Origin: Desertimonas flava
GTDB taxonomy: Bacteria; Actinomycetota; Acidimicrobiia; Acidimicrobiales; Ilumatobacteraceae
DNA length: 64,000 bases
Reading direction: 5' to 3'
Assembly (NCBI RefSeq): GCF_003426815.1
Contig: NZ_QKYK01000016.1
Coordinates: 1-64,000 of the forward strand
Shown: piece after piece, positions 43,046 to 51,361 of the stretch
Layout of the letters: every line of letters begins with the position of its first letter
Position numbering within the stretch: the stretch's first letter is position 1
Notes under the pieces: model-generated
Seen by the model: the letters and a program-made list of their open reading frames with translations, nothing else
Database searches by the model: none
Told to the model about the DNA's origin: nothing
Position numbers and translations under genes: made by a program

Positions 43046-44008
43046 CTAGCGGAAGTTGGGCATCACCTCGTTGGCGAACAGGGTGAGCGTCTCGGTGTCG
43101 GGATAGTCGGCGCACCAGGGGATGACCCCGCCCAGTCCGAGGTCGACGTAGCGCTGGATCTTCTCGGCGACCTGCTCGGGCGTGCCGACGAGGTTGGTGT
43201 CGCGCCAGCTGTCGATGTTGTCGCCCCACAGGTTGCGCGACCCGGCCGCCTCGATCTCGGCCTCCGTGCTGCGGACGAACACTTCCGGCGACCACGTCAG
43301 CCGCAGTTCGTCGAAGTCGCGACCGACGGCCTTGCAGTGTCCCTGCAGGACATCGCGCTTGTGCTCCCACTGCTCCGGGTTGCCGCCGAAGTTCGAGCAA
43401 TCGGCGTACTTGGCGACGATGCGCAGCGTCAGCTGCTCGCCGCCGCCGCCGATCCACACCGGCGGTCGCGGGTCCTGCAACGGCTTGGGGTCGCAGTTGG
43501 CACGGACGACTTCGTAGTGCTTGCCACGGAAGGTGGTCTCCGGCTCGGTCCACATGCTGGTGACGATCTGCACCGCCTCGGCGAGCATCTCCAGTCGCAC
43601 CGACGGCTTGGGGAAGTCGTAGCCGTAGCTGCGGTACTCGTTCTCGTACCAGCCGGCGCCGATCCCCCAGTCGAGGCGCCCGCCCGACACGACGTCCACC
43701 GTGGACGTGATCTTGGCGAGCAGGGCCGGGTTGCGGTAGCTGTTGCAGCCGACCATCTGACCGAGGCGGATGCGGCTGGTGAGCTGGCTGATCGCCGTGA
43801 CCGTGGTCCAGCACTCGAACACCGCCTCATGGGCCGGGCGGGGCACGTTGTGGACGTGGTCGTACACCCAGATCGAGTCGTAGCCGAGGTCTTCGGCGAG
43901 CTTGGCGATCTCCACGGACTTCGCCCACTTCGCTGCGGCGCCGTCGATCGACGCCAACTCCATCTTCCAGCCCTGAGGAACGAACGTCCCGAAGATCAAC
44001 TTCGTCAT
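43046..44008 (-). CDS. LLM-class (F420-type) oxidoreductase
   Basis: A 320-residue luciferase-like TIM-barrel protein: AEDLGYDSIWVYDHVHNVPRP, TVTAISQLTSRIRLGQMVGCNSYRNPALLAKITSTVDVVSGGRLDWGIGAGWYENEYRSYGYDFP, and PPVWIGGGGEQLTLRIVAKYAD. The wording of the N-terminal half resembles actinobacterial F420-dependent members, but FMN cannot be excluded. The substrate is unknown. A TACGTT box lies six bases before the ATG. It follows the SRPBCC gene on the same strand by 45 bases but appears to have its own promoter. Confidence 0.88.
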   Translation of the reverse strand: MTKLIFGTFVPQGWKMELASIDGAAAKWAKSVEIAKLAEDLGYDSIWVYDHVHNVPRPAHEAVFECWTTVTAISQLTSRIRLGQMVGCNSYRNPALLAKITSTVDVVSGGRLDWGIGAGWYENEYRSYGYDFPKPSVRLEMLAEAVQIVTSMWTEPETTFRGKHYEVVRANCDPKPLQDPRPPVWIGGGGEQLTLRIVAKYADCSNFGGNPEQWEHKRDVLQGHCKAVGRDFDELRLTWSPEVFVRSTEAEIEAAGSRNLWGDNIDSWRDTNLVGTPEQVAEKIQRYVDLGLGGVIPWCADYPDTETLTLFANEVMPNFR

Positions 44009-44014
44009 GTCGCC

Positions 44015-44020
44015 AACGTA
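44015..44020 (-). promoter_or_regulatory. -10 box of the LLM oxidoreductase gene
   Basis: TACGTT six bases before the ATG at 44008. Confidence 0.4.
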
Positions 44021-44053
44021 GTGGTCGGCTGGCGGGCCCGCCCCGGACCGCCG

Positions 44054-44521
44054 CTATTTCCGGGCGGCGCGGCGTGCCTCCGGCGGAGGATCGTGCCGCC
44101 ACGGATCGTCGCCCGGGTTGCGACCGGCGCCGACGATCCGCAGTCGCTCGACGAAGTGAGCCCACCCACGGGCGTGCCCCGGCGCCATCTCGTCGGGGAG
44201 ATCGCGATGCACCAGTTCCACGACCGTCCGCGGACCCGGGTGCTCGGTGAGGACGATCTCGACGGTGCTGGCGCCCGGGGGCAGCACGGCACTACCGGCG
44301 TGGCCCCACGTGAAGACGACTCGGCGCGGCGGTTCCACCGTCACGAAAGTTCCGCGGACCGGCACGCCGATGATGTCGAGATGCAGGAGACCGCCGGCGA
44401 TCGGCTCGGTCTCGGCGTACTCTCCCATCCACTTCACGATGAGGTCGGCATCGACGAGGTAAGGGAACACGTCGCCGGGCGCGGCCTCGATGGTGACCGA
44501 CGTACGGAACGGCTCGGTCAC
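44054..44521 (-). CDS. SRPBCC (AHSA1-like) domain protein
   Basis: A 155-residue START/SRPBCC-fold protein of the AHSA1 type: VTIEAAPGDVFPYLVDADLIVKWMGEYAETEPIAGG, RRVVFTWGH, and the C-terminal GWAHFVERLRIV. Such proteins bind small hydrophobic ligands. The GTG at 44521 overlaps the ArsR stop as GTGA. The pairing of an ArsR regulator with an AHSA1-domain protein is very common, and the two presumably act together in a stress or ligand response. The C-terminal ~25 residues are a charged tail. Confidence 0.9.
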   Translation of the reverse strand: MTEPFRTSVTIEAAPGDVFPYLVDADLIVKWMGEYAETEPIAGGLLHLDIIGVPVRGTFVTVEPPRRVVFTWGHAGSAVLPPGASTVEIVLTEHPGPRTVVELVHRDLPDEMAPGHARGWAHFVERLRIVGAGRNPGDDPWRHDPPPEARRAARK

Positions 44522-44874
44522 GCGTTCGCTCCCCGCGATGGAGACCCCCGCTGCTCGGCCTCGACGACCTCCTTCAACCGCGCCAGGCCGGAGGGCCACA
44601 GCTCCTCGACGAACTGGCGCACGCCCCGCAGACCGTCGGGACGGACGAGATAGAGGCGACGGGTTCCGGCCCGCTGTTCCACCACCAGGTCGGCGTCCTT
44701 GAGGGTCCGCAGGTGCTGAGACACCGCCTGCTGGCTGATCGAGAAGTGTTCGGCGATCTCGCCGACCGCCAATGGTCGATCGCGAACGAGCCGCAACATG
44801 GCACGGCGGTTGGGCTCGGCCAGGGCCCGGAAGACAGCATCGTCGCCGTCGAGCGCGGCTGGAGATGACGTCAC
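44518..44874 (-). CDS. ArsR-family transcriptional regulator
   Basis: A 118-residue winged-helix repressor: DAVFRALAEPNRRAMLRLVRDRPLAVGEIAEHFSISQQAVSQHLRTLKDADLVVEQRAGTRRLYLV. It has no cysteine pair for metal binding, as expected for the ArsR type that accompanies SRPBCC proteins. The GTG at 44874 overlaps the stop of the gene before it and its TGA overlaps the next start, so three genes form one coupled operon. The inverted and direct ACAAGT repeats at 45441-45472 are its likely autoregulatory site. Confidence 0.92.
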   Translation of the reverse strand: MTSSPAALDGDDAVFRALAEPNRRAMLRLVRDRPLAVGEIAEHFSISQQAVSQHLRTLKDADLVVEQRAGTRRLYLVRPDGLRGVRQFVEELWPSGLARLKEVVEAEQRGSPSRGANA

Positions 44875-45428
44875 GGCGTGCGTCCGAGGAAGGCGACGAG
44901 CTGCGTCGACGGGTTCGTGCTGTCGGTCGGCGTCGCCGGTCCGAAGGCCCTCCCGCGGGCGCCGTCGGCGAACACTCGGGCGAACTCCAACAGCGGCGCA
45001 GCGACGGCCGTCGGGATGGACACCGGCGATCCGGTGGCCGTGGCGACGTCCCACGAATGGACGGTGGCGTCGGTCAGCGCCAGGTGGAGCACCATCCGGC
45101 CGGGGAGTTCCATACCGCGCAGGTCGAACCCCCGGCCGAGCACGGCGTCGTCCCGGGCGACGAGCGACAACCTCGACGCCGCCGCGGTCAGCGCGACGAC
45201 GTGATCCTCACACGCCGTGGCCGCCGAGTGCCGCGGATCCGTGCGCGCCGGGTCGACGTCGCGTCCTTCGAGCACGTCGGCCAGTGCGGTGAGCGCGCCG
45301 ACCGTGTGGTTCTGGAGGTCCGTCAGCGTCCAGTCGGCACACGGGGTCGGGACCGTGCCGTCGTGGCCGCGGGCCGCGGTGAACTGAGTGATGGCGAACG
45401 CGAACGCGTCGTCGGCGAGCTGCTGCAT
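44871..45428 (-). CDS. TIGR03086-type metal-binding protein (DinB/MDMPI-like fold)
   Basis: A 185-residue protein of the mycothiol-dependent maleylpyruvate isomerase/DinB helical-bundle type: PCADWTLTDLQNHTVGALTALADVLEGRD with a first His ligand, and MVLHLALTDATVHSWDVATATG with the later His ligands. Members bind a divalent metal and may use mycothiol. First gene of the ArsR-SRPBCC operon, with a TAGAGT box seven bases before the ATG. Confidence 0.85.
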   Translation of the reverse strand: MQQLADDAFAFAITQFTAARGHDGTVPTPCADWTLTDLQNHTVGALTALADVLEGRDVDPARTDPRHSAATACEDHVVALTAAASRLSLVARDDAVLGRGFDLRGMELPGRMVLHLALTDATVHSWDVATATGSPVSIPTAVAAPLLEFARVFADGARGRAFGPATPTDSTNPSTQLVAFLGRTP

Positions 45429-45435
45429 GCCGACG

Positions 45436-45472
45436 ACTCTACAAGTATCTGCTTACACAAGTCCAGACTTGT
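45436..45472 (-). promoter_or_regulatory. promoter-operator of the ArsR operon
   Basis: TAGAGT (45436-45441) lies seven bases before the ATG. ACAAGT occurs at 45441 and 45457, and the 16-base palindrome ACAAGTC-CA-GACTTGT spans 45457-45472, overlapping the -35 region. This layout suits repression by the operon's own ArsR. Confidence 0.6.
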
Positions 45473-45497
45473 GACGTGAGTGGTCAGCCGGGTGTCG

Positions 45498-47255
45498 TCA
45501 GTCGGCGGGAACCAACTCCGACCGCAACTGGCGCTTGAGGAACTTGCCGTTGGCGTTGCGCGGCAAGGGCTCGTCGCGGAACCAGATGGTCGTCGGGATC
45601 TTGTGTTTGGCGATCCGTTCGCCGACGAACGCCTGAAGCGCCTCAGCGGTCAGCGTGGACCCGGGCCGCCGGACGATGACTGCGGCGACCGCCTCACCGA
45701 GCCGGTCGTCGGGAATGCCGAACACCGCTGCTTCCGCCACCTCGTCGGACTGGTGGATGGCCGCCTCGACCTCGGAGCTGTAGATGTTCTCCCCGCCGCG
45801 CAACACCATGTCCTTGGCCCGGTCGACGATGTAGAGGAATCCGTCCTCGTCGATGCGAGCCACGTCGCCGGTGTTGAACCAGCCGTCGACGATGGCCTCG
45901 GCCGTCGCCTCGGGCCGGTTGAGGTAGCCCTTGATGACGACAGCGCCGCGCACGCAGAGCTGGCCGACCGTGTCCGGGCCCGGCGGCAGGTCGTTGCCCT
46001 CCTCGTCGACCAGCTTGGCGTCGAGCGTGGGCACCACCGGACCCGCCGACGACGGCTTGGCGAGGTAGTACCGAGAGGCGTTCGCCGACACGATGCCGTG
46101 GGTCTCGGTGAGGCCGTAGCCGGTGACGGGTGCGCCGCCCTGATCGTGCAGCGACTTGTCGATCTTCTGCACGAGGTCGGGTTGCAGCGGGGCGCCACCG
46201 CCGCCGAGCGACTTGAGCGACGACGTGTCGCGCTTGGCCCAGTCCGGGTGGTTGAGCATCTCGCGGCTCATCGACGGCACCCCGGAGAAGTTGGTCGCCC
46301 GCTCCCGCTCGATCAGCTCGAGGGCCCGGCCGGCGTCCCACTTGTACATCAGCACGATCGTGCCGCCGGCCAGCGTGCAGGGGTGCAGGATGCAGTTGCA
46401 GGCCGTGACGTGGAACAGCGGGGTCGGGGCCATGAACACCGGCGCTGCCGGTGCCGCATCGGGATCGGCCGGCGGCGGGGCCGGCAGCTCACCGGCGGCG
46501 ACCGCCTTGCCGTCGGCCGTGGCGGTGACGACCGTCCAGAAGATCAGGTTCAAGATGTTGTGCACCGAGCCGCGGTGGGTGAGCTGAGCCCCCTTGGGGT
46601 ACCCGGTCGTGCCCGACGTGTAGAAGATCGTCACGTCGTCGTCAGGGTCGATGTCGGCTTCGGGCAGACCGGCAGGGGCGTCGGCGGGCACCACGACATC
46701 GGTCCAGCGGCTGGCGTCGGCCGGAAGCTCCCGGTCGGTACGCACGCTGATCACGTGCAGCGGCGCGGTCTCGCGCAGCCCGTCGAGCACCGGCAGCACG
46801 CGCTCGAGTCGCTCGTCGTCGACGATGAGGACCTTGGAACGGGAGTCGGACAGCCCGTACTCCATCTCTGGTGTGGTCCACCAGGCGTTCATCCCGACCA
46901 CCGCGGCGCCGATCGACGCCGTCGCCCAGTAGCCGACGACCCACTCGGGGTAGTTGCGCATGGCCAGGGCGACCCGGTCGCCCGATCCCACACCGTGGGT
47001 GTTGCGCAGCAGGTGGGCGAGCGCGCGGACCTGTCCGGCGATGTCGGCGTACGTGTAGTGCTCGTCCTCGTACACGACGTACGGCTTGTCGCCGTGGAGC
47101 GAGGCCAGCTCCCACAGCGCCCGCATGTTCGGCGGTGCCGAGTCGAACACCCGCATCGGGATCCCCCGGACCTCGATGTCCGACATCGAGAAGCCACCGC
47201 CGGGGGCGGTGATCTCGTTCCAAGCCGCGCGCAAGTGCTCGATCATCGGGCACAT
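45498..47255 (-). CDS. acyl-CoA synthetase (AMP-forming)
   Basis: A 585-residue ANL-superfamily ligase. The AMP loop is IFYTSGTTGYPKGAQLTHRG, then TGYGLTETHGI, GWFNTGDVARIDEDGFLYIVDRAKDMVLRGGENIYS and the catalytic lysine region LPRNANGKFLKRQLR. It has a Pro/Ala-rich insert (ELPAPPPADPDAAPAAP, about residues 265-282). The start could be the ATG at 47255 or 47246. It is not MenE, which is recognised at 58864. The substrate is unknown. It diverges from menG. Confidence 0.88.
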   Translation of the reverse strand: MCPMIEHLRAAWNEITAPGGGFSMSDIEVRGIPMRVFDSAPPNMRALWELASLHGDKPYVVYEDEHYTYADIAGQVRALAHLLRNTHGVGSGDRVALAMRNYPEWVVGYWATASIGAAVVGMNAWWTTPEMEYGLSDSRSKVLIVDDERLERVLPVLDGLRETAPLHVISVRTDRELPADASRWTDVVVPADAPAGLPEADIDPDDDVTIFYTSGTTGYPKGAQLTHRGSVHNILNLIFWTVVTATADGKAVAAGELPAPPPADPDAAPAAPVFMAPTPLFHVTACNCILHPCTLAGGTIVLMYKWDAGRALELIERERATNFSGVPSMSREMLNHPDWAKRDTSSLKSLGGGGAPLQPDLVQKIDKSLHDQGGAPVTGYGLTETHGIVSANASRYYLAKPSSAGPVVPTLDAKLVDEEGNDLPPGPDTVGQLCVRGAVVIKGYLNRPEATAEAIVDGWFNTGDVARIDEDGFLYIVDRAKDMVLRGGENIYSSEVEAAIHQSDEVAEAAVFGIPDDRLGEAVAAVIVRRPGSTLTAEALQAFVGERIAKHKIPTTIWFRDEPLPRNANGKFLKRQLRSELVPAD

Positions 47256-47371
47256 GGTGGCAGATGTCGCTCGCGATTCCATGGCCGAAGCCGGTACCCG
47301 GCGCGGGCGCACCGATGCGTCGGACCCGGCCGCAGCGCCTGGCGGCGCCGTGCTCGCTCGGCCGCCGGCTC

Positions 47372-47377
47372 TAGCCT
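47372..47377 (+). promoter_or_regulatory. -10 box of menG
   Basis: TAGCCT six bases before the GTG at 47384, a leaderless arrangement. Confidence 0.45.
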
Positions 47378-47383
47378 GATGCC

Positions 47384-48106
47384 GTGGCCGACGTGCTCCC
47401 CCGTGCTTCCTCCTGGGATCGAACCACCCTGCCCGAGGGCGACGAGAAGGTGAAGGCGGTGCGCGACATGTTCGACACGATCGCCCCGCGCTACGACCTG
47501 GTGAACCGCATCATGACGTTCCGGCTGGACGTTCGTTGGCGCCGCAAGGCGGTGGCCGCCCTGTCGCTGCCGCTCGGCAGCACCGTGCTCGACCTGGCCA
47601 GCGGCACGGGCGACATGTGCATCGACCTCGCTGCGGCCGGCCATCGCCCCGTGTCGGTCGATCTCAGCCTCGGCATGCTCCGGGCCGATCGCAGCGGCGC
47701 GCCACGCGTGCAGGCCGACATCCTCCGCTTGCCCGTCGCCGACGGCTCGATCGACGGCGTCACGTGCGGCTTCGCCCTGCGCAACCTCGTCGAGTTGCCG
47801 CGCTTCTTCGCCGAGCTCGGTCGGGTGGTGCGCCCCGGCGGCCGCATCGCCCTGCTCGACGTCGGCGTGCCCCGCAACCCGGTGGTCCGGTTCGGCCACA
47901 GCCTGTACTTCGGCAAGATCGTGCCCAAGATCGGTGGTCTGCTGTCGGATCCGGCCGCCTACCGCTACCTCCCGCGCAGCGTCGCCTACCTCCCGCCCGC
48001 CGACCAGATGGTGGCCGACCTGCAAGCGAACGGCTTCGACGACGCCCGCCACCGAGTGTTCTCGCTGGGGATCACGCAGCTCCTCACCGGCACGCGCACG
48101 TCGTGA
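47384..48106 (+). CDS. menG: demethylmenaquinone methyltransferase
   Basis: This 240-residue SAM-dependent methyltransferase of the UbiE/MenG type makes the last step of menaquinone synthesis. Motifs: VRDMFDTIAPRYDLVNRIMTFRLDVRWRRKAV, motif I VLDLASGTGDMCIDLA, DGVTCGFALRNLVELPRFFAELGRVVRPGG, and the end GITQLLTGT. The GTG at 47384 follows a TAGCCT box. Its last codons (ACG TCG TGA) are copied twice in the repeats downstream, before menF. It heads the menaquinone gene region. Confidence 0.93.
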   Translation: MADVLPRASSWDRTTLPEGDEKVKAVRDMFDTIAPRYDLVNRIMTFRLDVRWRRKAVAALSLPLGSTVLDLASGTGDMCIDLAAAGHRPVSVDLSLGMLRADRSGAPRVQADILRLPVADGSIDGVTCGFALRNLVELPRFFAELGRVVRPGGRIALLDVGVPRNPVVRFGHSLYFGKIVPKIGGLLSDPAAYRYLPRSVAYLPPADQMVADLQANGFDDARHRVFSLGITQLLTGTRTS

Positions 48107-48147
48107 GCGCAGCGAGCGGGGGCGCAGCCCCCTGGAGCACGTCGTGA
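48105..48147 (+). repeat. 43-bp direct repeat, copy 1
   Basis: Identical to 48206-48248. It begins within the menG stop codon. It contains the hairpin GGGGGC-GCA-GCCCCC (48118-48132) and ends with CACGTCGTGA, which repeats the menG terminus. Confidence 0.9.
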
Positions 48148-48205
48148 GCGCAGCGAGCGACGGCCGTTCGCGCGAGCGCCAGCGAGCCGGACGGCGATGG
48201 GGCGC

Positions 48206-48248
48206 GAGCGCAGCGAGCGGGGGCGCAGCCCCCTGGAGCACGTCGTGA
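48206..48248 (+). repeat. 43-bp direct repeat, copy 2
   Basis: Exact copy of 48105-48147, with the same hairpin at 48219-48233. Its final CACGTCGTGA supplies the GTG at 48245 that could start menF. A partial third GAGCGCAGCGAGCG unit lies between the copies. Confidence 0.9.
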
Positions 48249-48250
48249 CG

Positions 48251-49477
48251 ATGCGGGCGGTGAGCCGCTTGGCCGACGCTGCGACGCGGGCGCTCGACCT
48301 CAACGACGTCGCTCGCGACGACGGGTTCCTGTTCGTTCGTGACGGTGTGGGTTTCGCCGGGCGCGGTGTCGCAGCCCGCGTTCGCGTCGACGAGGCGGCC
48401 GCCGTCTTGGCCGCCATCGACCACGACGACCAGACCGGGATCCGGGCCGGCGACGGCGGCGGCATCGGTCCCGGCCCCCGGGCGCTCGGCTGGGTGCCGT
48501 TCGTTCCGGGAGGGGCCGGCGAGGCCGTCGTACCCGCCGTCATCGTGGCCAAGGATCCCGACGGCTCGTGCTGGGTCACCACCATCGCGGGCGACGGCAT
48601 CGACGGTGCATCCGAGACCCTCGCCCCGGCTGGGCCCCCGCGGCCGGCTGCCGACAGCTATCGGCTGGCACCGGTCACGCCGGTGGACACGTATCTCGCT
48701 GCGGTGGCCGCGGCGCGCGACGCCGTCAACGAGGAGCGGATCCTCAAGGCCGTGATCGCCCGCGAGATCAGCGTGACGGCCACGGCGCCGATCGACCGCC
48801 ACGGCGTGCTGCACCGTCTGAAGGCGGCGTTCGGTTCGAGCTATCGCTTCGCCATCGACGGCTTCGTCGGGGCGTCACCAGAGTTGTTGGTGGAGGTCGA
48901 CGGGCGGACGGTCCGCTCCACTCCCCTGGCCGGAACGGCGCCGCGGGCGGGCGATCCGCACCAGGATGCGGCGATCGCCGCGGCCCTGATCGCCAGCACC
49001 AAGAACCAGATCGAACACCGTGTGGTCATCGACGTCGTGCACGACACGCTCCTGCCGTGGTGCAGCTACCTCGACTGGGAGCCCGAACCGCAGGTCCTCA
49101 CGGTGGCCAACGTGCAGCACCTCGCGACGCGGATCGAGGGTCAGCTGTCGAGGCCGACACCGCCGGTGACGACGCTCGTCCGCGCCCTGTCGCCGACGCC
49201 GGCGCTCGGCGGGCACCCACGCGACGAGGCCCTGGCCCTGATCGCCGAGGTCGAGGGGGTCGACCGCGACCGCTACGGCGGTGCGGTCGGCTGGACCGAC
49301 GCCGCCGGCAACGGCACGTGGGCCGTGTCGATCCGCTGCGCGCAACTCTCCGACGATCGCCGGGTGGCCCGGCTCCACGCCGGCGGCGGCATCGTCGCCG
49401 AGAGCGATCCGCTCGCTGAGCTGGCCGAGACGCAGGCGAAGTTCCAGGCGATGCTCAGCGCCCTCGTCCGCCCCTGA
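48251..49477 (+). CDS. menF: isochorismate synthase (menaquinone)
   Basis: This 408-residue chorismate-binding enzyme converts chorismate to isochorismate, the first committed step to menaquinone. Typical blocks: ILKAVIAREISVTA, GFVGASPELLVEVDGRTVRSTPLAGTAPR, NQIEHRVVIDVV, LSPTPALGGHPRDEALALI and RYGGAVGWTDAAGNGTWAVSIRCAQL. The N-terminal domain is short and divergent. The ATG at 48251 or the GTG at 48245 is the likely start, because upstream in-frame sequence belongs to the repeat. It converges on menD. The menG-menF pair is read together unless the repeat hairpins stop transcription. Confidence 0.92.
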   Translation: MRAVSRLADAATRALDLNDVARDDGFLFVRDGVGFAGRGVAARVRVDEAAAVLAAIDHDDQTGIRAGDGGGIGPGPRALGWVPFVPGGAGEAVVPAVIVAKDPDGSCWVTTIAGDGIDGASETLAPAGPPRPAADSYRLAPVTPVDTYLAAVAAARDAVNEERILKAVIAREISVTATAPIDRHGVLHRLKAAFGSSYRFAIDGFVGASPELLVEVDGRTVRSTPLAGTAPRAGDPHQDAAIAAALIASTKNQIEHRVVIDVVHDTLLPWCSYLDWEPEPQVLTVANVQHLATRIEGQLSRPTPPVTTLVRALSPTPALGGHPRDEALALIAEVEGVDRDRYGGAVGWTDAAGNGTWAVSIRCAQLSDDRRVARLHAGGGIVAESDPLAELAETQAKFQAMLSALVRP

Positions 49478-49482
49478 GAGCT

Positions 49483-49499
49483 TCTGGGCGCGAATCGTG
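49483..49499. repeat. half copy of the third palindrome family
   Basis: TCTGGGCGCGAATCGTG repeats the arm of the palindrome at 49510-49554; it starts six bases after the menF stop. Confidence 0.6.
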
Positions 49500-49509
49500 C
49501 CTTCGCCCT

Positions 49510-49554
49510 TCTGGGCGCGATGCGTGACGCTGAGCGTCACGAATCGCGCCCAGA
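49510..49554. repeat. third-family palindrome, 45 bp
   Basis: Two 22-base arms (TCTGGGCGCGATGCGTGACG and two more bases, then the complement) with one mismatch around a single G. It overlaps the last codons and stop of menD (TGA, complement of 49537-49539), so it lies between convergent genes like the REPs, but it has unrelated sequence. Confidence 0.85.
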
Positions 49555-51258
49555 TGCGTCGATCGCGGACGTGACGGCGGCGTGGAGGGCGGCGTGGGCG
49601 GCGACGTTGGCGACGCGGTCGGTGGCGACATGGGTGACGTGCGGACCGGGCCGCTCCAGCCGGGCGCGCAATTCGTCAGCGGTGGCCACGGTGACGGCGT
49701 CGAGGCCGTGGGCCGCGGCGAGGATCACGACGTCGGTGCCGTGCGGCGTGCCGAACAGCTGCTCGAAGCGCTCGCCGGCGAGGGCCGTCGCCTGCGGGAG
49801 GAACGAGAAGATGCCGCCGCCGTCGTTGTCGACGACGACGATGCGCACGTCGACGCCGCGGCGGCGCAACGCCGTCAGGGCCCCGGCGTCGTGGACGAAC
49901 GCCACGTCGCCGACGAGCACCACGACCGGCCGGCCGGAGAGCGCCACACCGATCGCCGTCGAGACGACCCCGTCGATGCCGTTGGCGCCCCGATTGGAGT
50001 ACCCCGCGGCCGTCGGGCCACCGAACCACTCGTAGTCCCGCATCGGCATCGAGGCCGACACCACCACGGTGCCGCCGGCCGGCCGGTGCCGGGCGACGAT
50101 GCGGGCCACCCCCGGCTCGGTGAGCTCGGCGCCGGCGTCCAGCGGTCGATCGAGGGCGTCGGCGATCGCCGCCTCGGCCGTCCTGGAGACCGTCAGCCAG
50201 TCGTCGCGCCACGCAGGGTCGGCGATGCTGTCGACCGCTGCGATCACCTCCTCGATCGTCTCGACGCGCACCGCCACGTTGCCGTCGGGATCGATCGTGC
50301 CCGGACCTCCCACCTGCACCACGGGCGCGCCGGACGTCACCACCCATTGGGTCAGCACCTTCGACGCGGCCGGCCGGCCGACCCGGATCACCACGTCGGG
50401 GCGGTGCGCCTCGGCGAACCCCGCGTGGCGCAGGATGCTGTCGAAGGCGGTGACGGCGCCGTCGAGGTGCCGGCAGCCCGACGGCGGGTCGGCGAGCACC
50501 GGCCAGCCCGTCGCCTCGGCCAGCGCGGCGACCTGTTCGGGACGTGCGGATACCGGCGACGGCGGGGCAGTGAGTGCGCTGCCGCTGCGCCCCCCGGCGA
50601 GGATGACGCCCCGCCCCTTACCGGCGAGCACCGGCACGGCGGTGGGCCGCGACCCCGTCCACGCCCACCGGGCACTGGAATGGTCCCGGGCGGGCAGCGG
50701 GGCCGCGGCGCCGACGAGCGGCTCACGGAACGGAAGGTTGAGGTGCACCGGTCCGGTGCGTGCGTGCACCATCGCCGTGGTGGCGAGTCGGCGCCAGCGC
50801 TTGCCGATCGGCAGGTCGGGCACGCCGGGGTCGTGGAACCAGCGCACCGACGTGCCGTACAGGCCGGTCTGATCGATTGCCTGTGGGGCCCCCACGCCGA
50901 TCAGCTCGGGCGGGCGGTCGGCGGTGAGCACGATCATCGGGACGTCGGACAGTCCCGCTTCCACCACCGCTGGGTGGAAGTTGACCGCCGCCGTCCCGCT
51001 GGTGCACAGGAGCAGCGCCGGTCGGTCGGTGGCCACGCCGAGACCAAGGGCCACGAAGGCGGCGACCCGCTCGTCGTGCACGACGTGGACGGCCAGCTCG
51101 GGGCGGGACGCGATCGCCAGCGCCATCGGCGTGCTGCGGGATCCCGGGGCCACGACGGCATGGTCGACGCCGGCGGCGATCCATTCGTCCACGAGCGTGG
51201 CGCAGAACGTCGCCTGGACGTCGGCCTGGCTCAGCAGCACGTCGGAGGACTCGGTCAC
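49537..51258 (-). CDS. menD: SEPHCHC synthase (2-succinyl-5-enolpyruvyl-6-hydroxy-3-cyclohexene-1-carboxylate synthase)
   Basis: This 573-residue thiamine-diphosphate enzyme joins isochorismate and 2-oxoglutarate. Blocks: VVAPGSRSTPMALAIASRPELAVHVVHDERVAAFVALG, TSGTAAVNFHPAVVEA, TADRPPEL, and the ThDP motif GDVAFVHDAGALTAL with VVDNDGGGIFSFLPQ. The start is the GTG at 51258, seven bases after a TATCGT box; longer starts at 51330 lie in the control region. It diverges from the DsbA-like gene, and menH lies just beyond that gene. Confidence 0.95.
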   Translation of the reverse strand: MTESSDVLLSQADVQATFCATLVDEWIAAGVDHAVVAPGSRSTPMALAIASRPELAVHVVHDERVAAFVALGLGVATDRPALLLCTSGTAAVNFHPAVVEAGLSDVPMIVLTADRPPELIGVGAPQAIDQTGLYGTSVRWFHDPGVPDLPIGKRWRRLATTAMVHARTGPVHLNLPFREPLVGAAAPLPARDHSSARWAWTGSRPTAVPVLAGKGRGVILAGGRSGSALTAPPSPVSARPEQVAALAEATGWPVLADPPSGCRHLDGAVTAFDSILRHAGFAEAHRPDVVIRVGRPAASKVLTQWVVTSGAPVVQVGGPGTIDPDGNVAVRVETIEEVIAAVDSIADPAWRDDWLTVSRTAEAAIADALDRPLDAGAELTEPGVARIVARHRPAGGTVVVSASMPMRDYEWFGGPTAAGYSNRGANGIDGVVSTAIGVALSGRPVVVLVGDVAFVHDAGALTALRRRGVDVRIVVVDNDGGGIFSFLPQATALAGERFEQLFGTPHGTDVVILAAAHGLDAVTVATADELRARLERPGPHVTHVATDRVANVAAHAALHAAVTSAIDASGRDS

Positions 51259-51265
51259 CCGTCCG

Positions 51266-51271
51266 ACGATA
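51266..51271 (-). promoter_or_regulatory. -10 box of menD
   Basis: TATCGT on the minus strand, seven bases before the GTG at 51258. Confidence 0.5.
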
Positions 51272-51285
51272 CGGGTTGCCTCATC

Positions 51286-51341
51286 CGAGTACAGACGGGC
51301 CCAATCCGGGGCCTCCCGTACTCGGGTCACCTCGAGTACTC
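51286..51341. promoter_or_regulatory. triple CGAGTAC site between divergent menD and DsbA-like genes
   Basis: CGAGTAC at 51286-51292, its complement GTACTCG at 51318-51324 and CGAGTAC at 51333-51339 (inside the palindrome GAGTACTC, 51334-51341). It lies upstream of both promoters, so a shared regulator is likely; no such regulator gene is evident. Confidence 0.5.
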
Positions 51342-51361
51342 GGATCGGGAGGCGTCGTCGG

